From Cymbomonas tetramitiformis (lineage: Eukaryota > Chlorophyta > Pyramimonadophyceae > Pyramimonadales > Pyramimonadaceae), in the NCBI GenBank assembly GCA_001247695.2, contig LGRX02027617.1, forward strand, positions 1 to 64,000: DNA of 64,000 bases. The letters run 5' to 3'. Of the stretch, positions 30,701 to 43,100 are shown piece after piece (positions within the stretch are counted from its first letter, which is position 1; the number at the start of each line of letters is the position of its first letter). The position numbers and the translations under genes are program-made. The notes below the pieces were generated by a model. It was not told the origin of the DNA. It was given only the letters and a program-made list of their open reading frames with translations, and did not search any database.

Positions 30701-32141
30701 GCACAAGAGGATGAGGGCTGCAAACAGCGCATTGCAAAGAAGGGCCTCGATGCAGCTCTGCAGATGATCTTCATGGACAAGTTCTTGCACCTGGATATGC
30801 ATGCCGGCAACATACTGATCACCCATGTGGACTCCCCAGACAAGGGATCCAACAAGGCAGGCTCACGCACCAGCCTCCGCACAGGATCTCTGTCAGGACC
30901 TCGAAGCCATGCTGAAGTTTAAAGGGAATGTTTAGGGTATGCTGAATTTGGTAATGTCACCGAGATTCTGAACTTGGCTTCGACCTGTGAGATTTCCATA
31001 TCTCTGACATCTCATGACGGAACTTTTTAAAACCCTCGGGATCCTGGCTTCCCAAATACTTTGCTTTAACCAAACCGGTGGAGTGCCTCTTCCTGCCAGA
31101 GATAAAAACTGTGAAGTTCCCCCCCTGCCCCCTAGTCTGCTAGGGCGTTTCGCGCGGTCTCTGAGAGAGATGAACATGCTCACGTCAATGTTGTGCTTCT
31201 GAGCATTCGAATCTGGAACGTGGGCACATCTCATGCTTGCTATTAGAGGAGTGACTATCCATGTTCAACCATTCTGGATAGACCGACATTGATTCTCCTG
31301 TCCTTATCAATGATCGTGATGTGCAGTAGCAATTTATGTCATGAGAGAACTCTCTCATTAGTCAGTGTCACCTGCTCTCAAATATCTCGGAGAGTGAGCT
31401 TGCCTGCCGCTGCAAAACACAGAATGCAGCACTCGTCTGTCTGGTGCGGACTGCTCTGTGTGCCACTTTGACTTTCGGCTGCACATGAAGCAGGTGCCCA
31501 TGATTGCGCTGCTCGATGCTGGTCTCGTGCTTGAGCTCACCTCCGACGACCATCGGCACAGTGTTGGCATCCTCGGTATGTCGCACGCCTGCCCTGATGA
31601 CTTGCAGTCTCTATCATGCCGAGGCTAGCAGGTCTTATCTTGCCCGAAGGGACCTTGGCGTTGGCGACATGTCCTACAGGATGTAGAACAATCCCCTTCC
31701 TCCATCGATCCCTTAGTCACCCAGGCTAAGCTGTTGTGTTTACTGGTCGAGGGCCCTAGCATGCACTGAAACGAATGCTTGTGGAGGGATGATGCAGGAG
31801 CATTTTTCAACCGTGAGGGGTACCAGGCTGGGGAGCGCATGCTTGACGCCTCTAAGCTGAAGAACGTGCACGATGCAGATGCGTTTTGCCGGGGTGTCGC
31901 AGATGTGGTGGAGGCCTCAATGCATCAAGACTTTTTCAGCCACATGGGCGAATATGTCTCACAGCTTTGTCAGCTGGCATGCCACCATAGGGTGAAGATC
32001 GAGCACAAGTTTCTGAGCATGTGCCTTGCCGTTAAGCTCACAGAGGGCATGGTGTTGGAGCTTGACCCTAGTATCGATATAATTTCCTCTGGGATCCCCA
32101 TCCTTACCTCTGCCTCGTTGAAATATGCCACTTTCGGCTAG
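27750..32141 (+). CDS. ADCK2-like: ABC1/AarF (UbiB-type) atypical kinase, ADCK2-like
   Basis: Exons 27750-28088, 28483-28900, 30348-30916, 31494-31575 and 31798-32141 keep phase throughout and give about 583 residues. The Arg/Ser-rich start (MRSRALASPLCRWF) looks like a mitochondrial presequence. Kinase features: GPTFVKLAQWASSRPDLF, where the family's KxGQ motif is KLAQ; the nucleotide loop GSGCIAQVHRG; VAVKVLHPG with the ATP lysine; HLDMHAGNIL catalytic loop; LLDAGL for DFG; and the ADCK2-type tail LDPSIDIISSGIPIL. The family supports mitochondrial lipid/coenzyme Q metabolism. The exon 3 donor (GAA/GTTTAA) is weak, and exon 3 lacks the long insert seen in animal ADCK2. Other junctions are firm. 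Confidence 0.85.
29340..29830. repeat. 91-bp tandem repeat in intron 2 of the kinase gene
   Basis: ACTCCTTGTCACTTGAGTAC starts at 29551, 29642 and 29733. More diverged copies precede it from about 29340. The pyrimidine-rich array makes up a third of the 1.45-kb intron. Confidence 0.85.
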
Positions 32142-33581
32142 CCCCCGATCAAACTATAATCGGGTCGAACAGATGTCACAGTCAAGACAGTTTTCATGAT
32201 GTATTTTATATGACTCTTGCACAAACGATGACTAAATGCGATGGCGACACAATTTATACTTATCCACAGTGTTAGAGCTTCGAAAAATGCATTTTTCTGT
32301 TGGATCTTGAATAGGTTGGTCGAACATGCTATGCCGCCTGTTTCAGCAGCGCAAATTCCTCCGATTTTTACCCCCAAGCCGTCCCCTCGTGTCGGCTAGG
32401 GCTTAGGTAGCCGGGGACAATCACTTTGCCCACTTACCATCCGGCAAACAGTGAGGAATTCGATTAGCCAATCATACTTGAGGAGCAGGTTTAGGTCAAA
32501 CATTACTAGATGTAGGTCCAAATTGCTTCTCTTCCGAAGTAATGCCTTGAAGGTAAGCGCCGTCGCCCTCTGCCTTCCCTTTCCCACCGTCCGAAAAGTC
32601 AACACTTTTTCGCTGTCCTGCGCATTTCCATCCAACGGGGATGAAGTTTCGGATGTTAATCCAACCCTTGGAATTTAGGACCTTATCCCGTTGACTAAAA
32701 TCCCACTTTTGGCGAACGGGATCTGCGTTTTCATGTGCTTATGGTATGTCTTTGCGGAAAGCCCAACAACCACACATCGTGCAATGCGGCCTCAGTGTTC
32801 ATAAGATGGCATTATGAACGGTCGAATGTTTTTTTCTTCACGTTTCCATACGAGAAAAGAAGCATAACCTCAGAGGGCGGGTTTGCAGCAAACGCGACAA
32901 ACGCACGCACCGATAAAAAACGCCCCGCGCTCACCCTTTGTGGCGGTCGCCCCAAATTCGCCCAATGAAAAGATCTGCTCCGGGATCGACAAATAAATGT
33001 ACCGTATGTAGCCAACTAGATTTCGGGTCATATTTCAACTTCGTTATGTGTGCATTATATCAAGAGCCGTCTTATTCTTTTCATTTTTACTATTTGTTGC
33101 AGGCTCGTTAGGCTGCCCGTGTATTGCCGGGTTTATCCTCCTGTAAGGCATAGCTGGGTTGCGTACGTATGGGCGTAAATACGTATAGTGCGTACTATCC
33201 ACATATAGCGTGCCCTGTTCAGAATCCAATTGCGGGATGCCAATGCAACTTCGGGAGGCAGTCCTCACAATCCCCTATATGCGAGCCCTAAAATACGCGT
33301 ACCACCGTGCTTACATTGTCGATTTTAAAGATTTTTGGGCGTCAACAAAGTCTTTTTGAAATATTATTTTTTGGGGTCCGGGAATTATTTTTTAAAACTT
33401 TGATAACTATTTCTGGTCAACATTTTGTGGAAATGGATTATTTATTTTAAATTCTTTGTTTGTTTGTTTGTTGAATTCACGAATTTTATAGTGTGGCAAT
33501 ATACGGTGTGTTCGTATTGTTTTGTACCGTTTGGTGTTGTTTGGTACCGTTTCGAGCTGAAAATCTGCTCTTACATGGGCT
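32142..33581. other. Intergenic stretch
   Basis: Only short chance frames. AT-rich with T-runs near 33350-33480. No RNA gene or repeat recognised. Confidence 0.5.
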
Positions 33582-33893
33582 CTAAACGCGACGGTACCGT
33601 AACCAGTATATAGAGAATTTCCTTTTCGTGGCCGGACGGTTCACCGCTGGGTCAAGGTTGCCTGCAGCTAAGGAAACGCTTGCTTTCACCCCGAAGCTGA
33701 ACAGCGTGCTCTGCTTGCGCTTGTCGAGCTTTCGACGCTGGGATGCGAGTTCCCCGAGGGCAACCTTGCCATGCCGGCAGTCAGATTGGCATTTCTTGCA
33801 GAGTATGCACCGGCCATTCCCTGAATGACTCGATGGCTCAATATCCGTGTAGTGGACCAGGTCCCCATCTTCCTCTCCTTCGTTTCCAGACAT
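33582..33893 (-). CDS. Small Cys-rich hypothetical protein, 103 residues
   Basis: The ATG at 33893 begins MSGNEGEEDGDL. A compact CILCKKCQSDC cluster could bind zinc. It is followed by RRKLDKRKQSTLFSFG, a basic stretch with a QSTLFSF motif that resembles a PCNA-interacting box but lacks the second aromatic. It lies 245 bp from the MULE-like element and may be a fragment of a transposon protein. No introns or homologues can be judged from sequence alone. Confidence 0.35.
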   Translation of the reverse strand: MSGNEGEEDGDLVHYTDIEPSSHSGNGRCILCKKCQSDCRHGKVALGELASQRRKLDKRKQSTLFSFGVKASVSLAAGNLDPAVNRPATKRKFSIYWLRYRRV

Positions 33894-34137
33894 GATTCTG
33901 TTGGCTACTCTGTTGGCGATGCCAGAGTCGAAAGGGCGAGTCTTGGTGGAGCCGTGCGGTGACACGATAATCCGCCTTGTTGATGGCCACGAGTCGCGAG
34001 GATTCTTCAAACCTTGTTGTTTTGTCTTTTGTTGACAAATCGCAACGATCCATTATTGAATTAACTTGGTTTGTTTTCAGTCGTTGATCCACACTGGCTA
34101 AATTCTTTGATTTCTTTAGATACCGCGATTTTAATTA

Positions 34138-36035
34138 TGGTAAAGGTAGATGCGCTGGAGGTTCGCGGAACATGAAAGACGTCATCGCGACTGTCATGTG
34201 ACGGAACCACAGGTTCGATGCGACGCATCCGGCGCGGCGAACCGGTTTTTTATCAGATCATCTATTTATCTTCCATCGATATCGCGGATACGATTGCCGT
34301 TGGCGTTGACTAGCTCCAGCGAAGGATAAAGAGCTGCGCACCTACGTTTACTGCTCATAATTTTCTCAACGTTCCTTCGCGTCATGGGCGAAACGATGCG
34401 GTGACTGCTGTGGTATGCGCAGGGATTGTGGAAGTGTTTGGCTGCTCTTTTTTTCAGTTTGTTTGTGCATATGTGCGAACTCGGTTTGTGCAGCTTGTGG
34501 CGCAGACGTTCCGATGGCGAGGAGGGACGCGCTTTCTTGAGATGTGGAAGTCTAGGGCAGCCCAGCTTGGGATCACACCCAACCACATCGGACTCATCTT
34601 TGCTTCATGTTCCAATCACCTCACCTTGAACTTGCATACGAAGTTTGAGGAGCATCGAGTTGGGATAAGGCATCGCCAGTTTTTGTTTTTGGATTTATGG
34701 CGCCTTCGCGACCTCTTGCGGTGTGGAAGTCAAGGTTCGGCATGCCAACCTTGCTTGGGTTCGAACCCAATCACATCTAACTCACAACATTTGCATATAT
34801 TCGTCTTCAATATTTATGCAAAGTTATAGGAGCATTGCGTTAGGATAAGCCTTAGGCAGATTTATCTTTTTTGGGGTCTGGCGCATTGTTTCCGTCTTGG
34901 GATGTGGAAGTCAAGGTTGGTCATGCCAACCTTGCTTGGGTTCGAACCCAAACACACCGAAGTTAACTTAATGTTATATATATATATATATATATATCAA
35001 TGCAACTCCCAAGTTGCGGGAAGAGAATGTTATGGCTTCAAGGCAATGGCTGATTATACGTTATGGGTTCGAAGTTTTCTTCAAGTAAACTTCGAACCCA
35101 AAAAATAAAATGAGCCTAAGACTTATTTTAACTTCATCAAAAGCAAACTCTGCGTAAATATATTAACACGATAAAATAAATTATGCGAGTGGTATGACTT
35201 CGATGTGGATGGGTTCGAACCCAAGCAAGGTTGTGCCGAACCTTGACTTCCACACCCCGAGATAACTTCGAACCCACAAAATATAATCAGCCTAAGACTT
35301 ATTCTAACTTCGTCAAAAGCAAACTCTGCGTAAATATAGCAACACGATAAAAAGCAGCAATTATGCGAATGTTATGACTTAGATATGGCTGGGTTCGAAC
35401 CCAAGCAAGGTTGGCATGCCGAACCTGGACTTCCACACCCCAAGAGGTCGCAAAGGCGCCATAAACCCAAAAACAAAAACTGCCGATGACTTATTCCAAC
35501 ACGACGATGCTCCTGAAAATGTATATGCATATCCAAGGTGAGTGGACCAATATATGAGAACAAGGTGAGTCCGATGTGGTTGGGTGTTGTCCCAAGCTAG
35601 GTTGTCCTAGACTTCCACATCTCAAGAAAGTGCGTCCCTCCTCGCCATCGGAACGTCTGCGACACAAGCTGCACACACCCAGCATCGTGAGTTCGCACAT
35701 ATGCATCAACGAAAGCGAATTGAAAAATAAAAGCAGCCAAGCACTTCCACAATCCCTGCGCATAACACAGCAGCCACAACACCGTTCCGCCTATGAGGCG
35801 AAGGAACGTTGAGAAAAATATGCGTAGTGAACGTTGGTGCGCAGCACATTATACTGGAGCTAGTCAACCCCAACGGCAATCGTATCCGCGATATCGATGG
35901 AAGATAAATAGATGATCTGATAAAAAATCGGTTCGCCGCGCCGGTTGTGTCTCATCGAACCTGTGATTCCGTCACATGACAGTCGCGATGACGTCTGTCA
36001 TGTTCCGTGGTCCTCCAGCGCATCTACCTTTACCC
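34138..36035. mobile_element. MULE-like fold-back element with very long inverted arms
   Basis: Left and right arms of about 650 bp are inverted copies (GGTAAAGGTAGATGCGC at the left, its complement at the right end). The 9-base flanks TTTTAATTA (34129-34137) and TATTAATTA (36036-36044) differ at one position. A 9-bp duplication plus long inverted arms points to Mutator-like elements. The inside repeats a module of about 50 bp, a GATGTGGAAGTCAAGGTT part followed by CTTGCTTGGGTTCGAACCC, in both orientations. No transposase is present. Confidence 0.8.
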
Positions 36036-37190
36036 TATTAATTATTTCTTATAAAAGTAGTGTAAGCACGGTGTTCGGGTATTTCTAATCTTCATCAGGT
36101 CAATCACATTCACACGAACTCTTCGTGCGCGACAAGTCGCAACGCCGGTCTGTCGTTGAATTTATTCTGGAGTTTTAAAGCTCGCCGCATTTTTTTACTA
36201 AAGCAGGTCGTTCATCTTAAGTGTGCTCCAAACTGTTGACCCGCATTGGCATTATGATCGTGCAAGGGTTTTATACGAGCTCAATTAATGACACTGCTCT
36301 AAAACTGGTACCTATACACTTCCGATCCCGCAACTGTATGCCACTTCTAACAGTGTATATATAGTATTCACTCTGGCTTACCACCACAGTGTATATGTCA
36401 ATTTTCCCCCATTGCATCTTGAACGCGACCTAGGAAGAGTGCTAGGTAGTCCAGGCCGATGTGTGCTTGCATGTGTGGAGCACATAGGCGAATTTAGACT
36501 TACCCAACCTACATTGCACCTGGTCTGGCTATCTCGAATCATCAAGCAAGTACATTACATGACTCAATACAAGAATGGTTCAGGAAGTATCTATCACATG
36601 GAAAATTCAGTAAAGTATCCTGACTTAAGACATACCATCGGATGTATCAAACTGCATGCTGTTGCATTACATCCAAATGGTACAGAGAATCGATCGTGAC
36701 GCGCCCCAGACCTACATATAGCATGTAGCCTTGCTAGCCGCGCCAAAAACTCTAATTTCCTCCTCATTAACGTGCATCACCCCAGAACTTCTATCCAATG
36801 CGGGCAGCGCGCTGCTCTAAACGCCGTACACCCTCTGCGCGGCCCTTATCTCCATAGTATGAAGCCGCCGGAACCGGCTGTCACATGAGCACACCCAGGA
36901 TTTCAGACCACCTATTTCATGTCAGCCAATTACAAACATGCACTTCCGTACAGGTTGAGAAAGTACAAACAAGACTACGATGTGAAGCAAACAGGGTATC
37001 TCCAAAACAATCAAGCAAGAGGCCCACAAACCCCACAGATCACATACATACATACTTGCATAAATACATTCTTAACTTGACATTCCAATTATATCAAAAC
37101 AGTCATTCTCAGACTCAAGCTAGTGCCCGATATATCAGTATATGGAAAAAACAAAGAAGGCTCAATTGACCCGAGTGGTAACAGGCAAAC
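36036..37190. other. Stretch holding the unresolved 3' end of the kinesin gene
   Basis: The last KIF9 codons and the polyadenylation region should lie here on the minus strand. By comparison with the family about 15-20 residues are missing. Read-through from exon 13 would stop at 37089, but an extra terminal exon is as likely. Confidence 0.4.
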
Positions 37191-40100
37191 CTTCTTTCGG
37201 CGGAGTGTCTTTCGTGCATTATGGAATGCCCCTGATTCTGGGTCCTCCTGCTCCACATTGCCGCACATCACATCAACCAATCAACTCTTACAACACTGTC
37301 TGTGGCTGCCACTGATTGAAGCATGAAGACTCCCCATGTAAAAATGTATGAACGTTCCGTGCAAGTCGAGTGACGGAGACGAGACCGCCCACAATCGCAT
37401 CATGGTAAATTCCCATGGAGCAATCGAATGCAGGGCATCTTCCGTCCATGTCCCTCCGCTTTGTTCTGAATCCCAGTTGCAGTGTGGTTCAGTTTTGAGA
37501 GCACACAGCGCTGAAACACTAAAGACAGGAAGGGCACCAAATCATATGGACTGTGGAGATGGAATATGGAATATGCACACGCGAGAAACGAATATGTGCC
37601 ATACCCCGAGCACGCGCTCCATCTCCATGCGATCGAACTGCTCTGCCATGTCCTCGCCGCCGGTGTCAGGCTCCTTTTCTATTGGTGGCAGTTCCAACAC
37701 CTCATCCTCCACGGTGGTTTCACCGGCTTGTCCTGCAAACCAGACATTGAAATTCTCCACGAGGGCGGCACGTGTCTCAGCCACCTGCTGCACAAGGGGC
37801 TCGACGGTGGTACGCTGAGTCTTGAGGTTGGTGAAGGCCTGGCGGTATGCTGACTTGGCAGCCTTAAGCTGCTGCAGGAGATGCTGCTCCTCTGGGTTCT
37901 CCCCGCTTGTTTCCCCTTGTTCGGATCTAAAGCTCTGTCTTGCCAGCAAATACCACCCACAGCCACTTACTACATTTGTGACAATAGCGCCCCTTTAAAC
38001 CTCTGCTCAGGCGAAATCTCAAGAGGTAAAAAGCACCATCTCAAATGAGTGTATCTCCGCTTCCACAATTCAGCAGCACCCCTTTCCTCCTCAACACGGC
38101 TCGCAAGTCTTGGAACCTTTCATCGAAACGTGAACTTGAAAACTTCACTTAAAACTTCGGAGAGCAGAATCCAACCCCACGACAGGTTGTGCAACTTTGG
38201 CGCTTGCACAAAAGTGAAAGTAACAGGTTTGTTAAGGAAGTATGTCTCGCACATCACGGTGATAGTTTGCCCGAATCAGATGTTAACATTTTAGCTGGTG
38301 CAAAAAAATCTTCTCACCTTCAGCTGGGATGTGCATAAGTCGATCTCCTGCTTGGCTTTATTCACCTCGATTCCGTGTTGACGCAGAACCCTCTTTTGCT
38401 CTTTCAGGTCCGACGTGAGCTGCTTAAGTTTGCTAGCTTGCTCTTGCCCTTCAGGCACATCTCGTTTGTAGCCATCATAAGCCATGTTCTTGTCCGAGAT
38501 GGGGCCACCAATGAGTGGGGGCGTCTCTGGGTAGGAGGAGTCTTTGAAAATGCCGGGGAGTGATGTGCCCTCCGTGGCCTCGTCTTCCACAGGCCTTGCG
38601 TTTGGCGGTGCCTCACCTGAAAGCGCCGAGGAGTCCAGGATCCCAATACGGAGTATCAGCGAAACAACAACAACAGGATACTCTCAGCCACTAATTGAAA
38701 AACCTTGCACACTCTACGAGACAGCAAATCATTCGATCGGTCCGGTGCATGCATCGACGATCCCGGTCCGTTGCATGCATCGACGATCCCGGTCCGTTGC
38801 ATGCATCGACGATCCCGGTCCGTTGCATGCATCGACGATCCCGGTCCGTTGCATGCATCGACGATCCCGGTCCGTTGCATGCATCGACGATCCCGGTCCG
38901 TTGCATGCATCGACGATCCCGGTCCGTTGCATGCATCGACGATCCCGGTCCGATGCATGCATCGACGATCCCGGGCTGTTGCATGCATAGACGATGCCGG
39001 GCTTTGCGAGATTTTCTGTTGTAGTGCATGCATTAATTAGCAGCAAAATTCAGGAGGCGGGAAGGCTCCTCTCCCCAAGGTTCCACCAGCAAATCCCTGT
39101 AAGATCAAAACACGAGGCGTCATGTAATTTTTGGCAAGACCAATCTCCGGATCGCATGGTTCTACTGTTGTCGTCCGAAAGTTTATCATACCCTTTTAGT
39201 TAGGAAGGTGCACAGTGCCGGAGTAATGATGGCCATTTCGGCCGTCCAGAATCGAGGGCCTCTTACCGATATGGAAACCAGCTGATGCCTCTTTGTCCTC
39301 GTCACCAACGGGCTCATATTCGCCTGCCTCAGCCTTGTCAACTTCGTCTTGCATGCCCCCAGCATCTTCGCCACGGGGCAGATTTCCCTGGGGTTGCCAA
39401 TGAAGCCCCAAATCTCTTGATGCAAAGAAGTGTGCGATTGTTGTTTCTATGCAAGATGTGGACCAAGCGTACCATGGTGTGTTACGACAATATAGAAGGC
39501 AAAACCACGGTGGCAAGCTGCAAAAGGAACGTATGAGAGTGAAAGTACAAGAGTTTGAAAACGAGAAGTCACACTTGGGCTGAGCCTATTCTCAAACCTC
39601 AGACAAGGCGCGTCACAGAGCTTTCCAAGTTTTAGGGTTGGAAGTACCTTCATGCGTTGTTCTATTAACTCGGCATCGAGCGCCTCGTACACAATCCTGA
39701 ACTGCTTGAAAGTCTCTTTGATCATCTTCAGGTTCTCGATCTGCGTCGAAAGCCAGCACTCGTCAACAAGCAGTGGTCCAAAGTGCACGAGAAGAAGATG
39801 AAGTCCCTCCGGTTAGTCCCTCCCGAAATGGATTGCTCTTGTGCCCACAGCGTGTGCCACATGCAGAGTCAATCAAAATCAAGGCTATGAATCCAAGGCA
39901 GACGATTCGCACGTGAACCCACCGCAATGTCATCCAGCTGGATTTCACCCTTGAGGTATTTTCGAACGGTTTCGTGCAGCTCGTGCCGCTCGAGGTCTCC
40001 GACGTCATTGTAGCTAATGCGACCACGGCCACTTAGGGTGTCCCGCATGGCCAATTCCTGCTTGAGTTCGTAAATCTGCCTCTCATACTTGCGCAGGAGC

Positions 40101-43100
40101 AACGTGGGGTCGTTGCGCTCGTTGATGACTGCATCAGTCATCAAGGTTTTCACCCTGAACCACATCACAAACACTCAACATATATCAATATCATGCCGGC
40201 AAGAAAGCAAGACAATTTGGCAATATTCAATTGCGAGCTGCCGCAAAATTCTAGCGCCAGCAGCCAGCAGAATAACCCAGAGGCTGGGACTCCCGCTCGA
40301 AATCGCTTCTGCCGAAGAGCAAGGCATGCATCGGCAATGCCGCACGCACGTAACCTTCGTGTGACATAATAATCAACCAGGTATCCGCCGCACACCCACT
40401 TGCACGCCGAGCCTTGCAGGTGCCCTCGAGGCCAATGGTGACTTCGCTAGCGACATAGCTATCTTCCAAGCTATATTGTGGGTTCATACCTCGAAGCGAA
40501 GCGCAGTGTAGAGACAGTTTCCTCCATATGACTCTGCTCACCCCAGATGCATCCAATCATGACGGTCTTGCAGTTCCCGCCAAGGGCGTCGCGCAGCACC
40601 GAGGTGAGCTTTGTCTGCCTGAAGGGCACGTGCGATTCTTTCTTTGACAGCGCATTCACGGTTTGCTCCAAGAAGGTGAGCGACTTGTTGATGAACATGG
40701 CCTCCTTCAGTGTCTGCCCAGTCACTTGCGTCTTTTTTGTCCGCTCAGAACCCGCCAAGTCCACCTTCGACAGACACAACCACACACGCACTTGAGTGGC
40801 CCAGTGAGGCTTAGGGGGTCCCATTCTTCACTAGTAAGCTCCGGAAAAGCAGGTTAAGTGTCCCGAAGTGTGTGCTGAATCCTTCGATCCCCGGTGCAGG
40901 TACACAGTGCAGCCGATATTCTGTGGTAACATACATGGTGCCAAAGGAATTAGTCCCAAGGATAAGCGACACACACACGGAACGGCAAAAGCCAGCCCAC
41001 CATCATCCTCGTGGATGTGTGTGAAGCAAATCAAGAGCAAGGCGGGGCCGTGACAAGATACCACAAACTCATACATATTCCCAACCCAGATGCAAAGCAG
41101 CATGGAAAGATGATAGATGTGACCGATCATCGCCCAACAATAGTTGGTCCCTGGGTTACGGAGTAAGCGGACCCTGCTGGCATGCCCCCCAGTGGCTCAC
41201 GGTCGATGGATGGGACCCGTTGGTCCATGGTTATGCCATGAATGCAGTCACACCTCACAGCATGGACACCCCGAGTCAAAAAATGAAAACATGCGGGCAC
41301 CTAAGTGCTCTCCACAAAAATCAAGGGAAAACACAGAAGGCGGAGTTCACCACCCTCTGCCTCTCCTTGCAGCAAAGGCAGACGAATCCACCGAGCTCTC
41401 CAAGAGGCAGTGCCCGCCAGGATACCACCGACGCACACACATCTCAAACCAAAGGCAATGCAGTATGGATAGATGTATGTACTAGTCACTGCCACACATA
41501 TATTTTGTGATATTGCACTAATTTATGCAACTTCTGCTTGTTGATCTCTGGGTGGTGTGGGGTAAGCAGATCCTGGTGGCTATAGCCCCCCTGGTGGCTC
41601 ACAGTACCATGAATGGAATCTGTTGGTCGATGAATGCAAACCAATGTTCTGACAGTAGAAGATGCATCAAAGCATGAACCAGAAGTGGGCACCGAGGCCC
41701 TCCCAGCGGAGATCAAGGGGGGACACCGAGTGAGGCTGCCACCCCACCCTGCCTCTCCTTGCAAAGAGAGCAAACCAGTCAACAAACCCACACACACCGT
41801 CACTTACTGCGGCTGTCGAGCAGATACAACACGCACAAACCGAGTTGAAGTTTCGCAGTGTCCTCCCCAAAGCTGCTATATGCGTACGGACACGGGGTGG
41901 GGTCCCCGCAAGGGCACAAAACGCGGACACGGGGTGGGGTCCCCGCAAGGGCACAAAACGCGGACTGCGAGACCAAGAGATCCCAGCTCGTGTATCACAC
42001 ACAGGCTATGGCAGCCGGTCCCCCTCGTGGCTGTAGACTCTTGACGAGCAGCTTGGCATAATGCGCACACCACCAGTACTCATGCAGACCTTTGGCAAAC
42101 AACCATAACGTGTACACACCTTGTACTCGAGCACGAGATGGAACCGAAGTTCGTTTTTTCCAGTGGTGTTTTTTCACTGTGCATGCTACCGAGAGAGATG
42201 TGGGGAGTTGTGCCGTACGCACGAACAAATGGTAAGTTTCCCTGACCCGAAACAGGGCAGGAATGTGTCCTAACTAATCCAGGTGTCCGTGTAACATCCC
42301 AGTGTCAGGCTCACAGTCTTTAAAAATACGAGGTCAAGCCTCCTGCACTCTGACGTAACGTGAATGTTGAGCTGAGGGGGAGTACGGTTATCGTCATCCA
42401 TCAAAAGGGAACGGTTATGCACAGTGGATGGATCAACCTTCGATGCTTCAGTTCGAGCTATGCAGAAATCTCCTGCTTACCAGATTCAGCTTGGAGGAGA
42501 CGACCTTCTCATCGGCGCCGGCACGAGTCTCTAGATAAATGGTGAAGATGCAGTGTGAACGGCTTGAAGATTTGTTCAAGGCATGCTGAGCGGTGGAACG
42601 GCCGTTTTCCCCCTGGAAAAATAGTGCCAGGGTCTCTTCCTCGTTCGCAACAGGAGCCTTCACAATGCCTTTCACCTGCAGTTTCACACAGAGAGTTAAC
42701 CCCTTGATCTATGGCACTCACAACCAAGGTTAAAGCCGGCGATAATGCGACAGGCCTGCACTCTGAAGGTGTATATGTTGAAGCGGGACAAATACAAGAA
42801 ACGGCAGGCAGAAGACACCGCAGCATTCAACAGGCACTCATATAAACGAGCGACACCGACCGAAGTACACATCTCCGACCTTTCGAAAAACACGGTCGCG
42901 GCAACCGAAAGCAAATACATCCCCAGTAAAAAGAATGCAACGTTTCTCGAGCGGTGAAAGGGGACCACGTCCCTCCACACCTTGACAGTACCCCCTTCGT
43001 CGACCACCACCAGGTTGTCGGCAGTGCCGGGGTTTTCCACCAGTAAGTCGTACATTATCTATGCATTCCCACACGCTCCCCCACATCTCCATAATGCACT

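Noticed and set aside
33838..34092. Additional minus-strand gene left of the MULE-like element
   Set aside because: Short frame without motif, overlapping the Cys-rich ORF region; no splice support.
38739..39003. CRISPR-like array
   Set aside because: Units are directly contiguous with no spacers, and the window is eukaryotic.
38656..39046. Overlapping ORFs of about 105-148 codons in several frames of both strands
   Set aside because: They only read the 26-bp minisatellite in a KIF9 intron.
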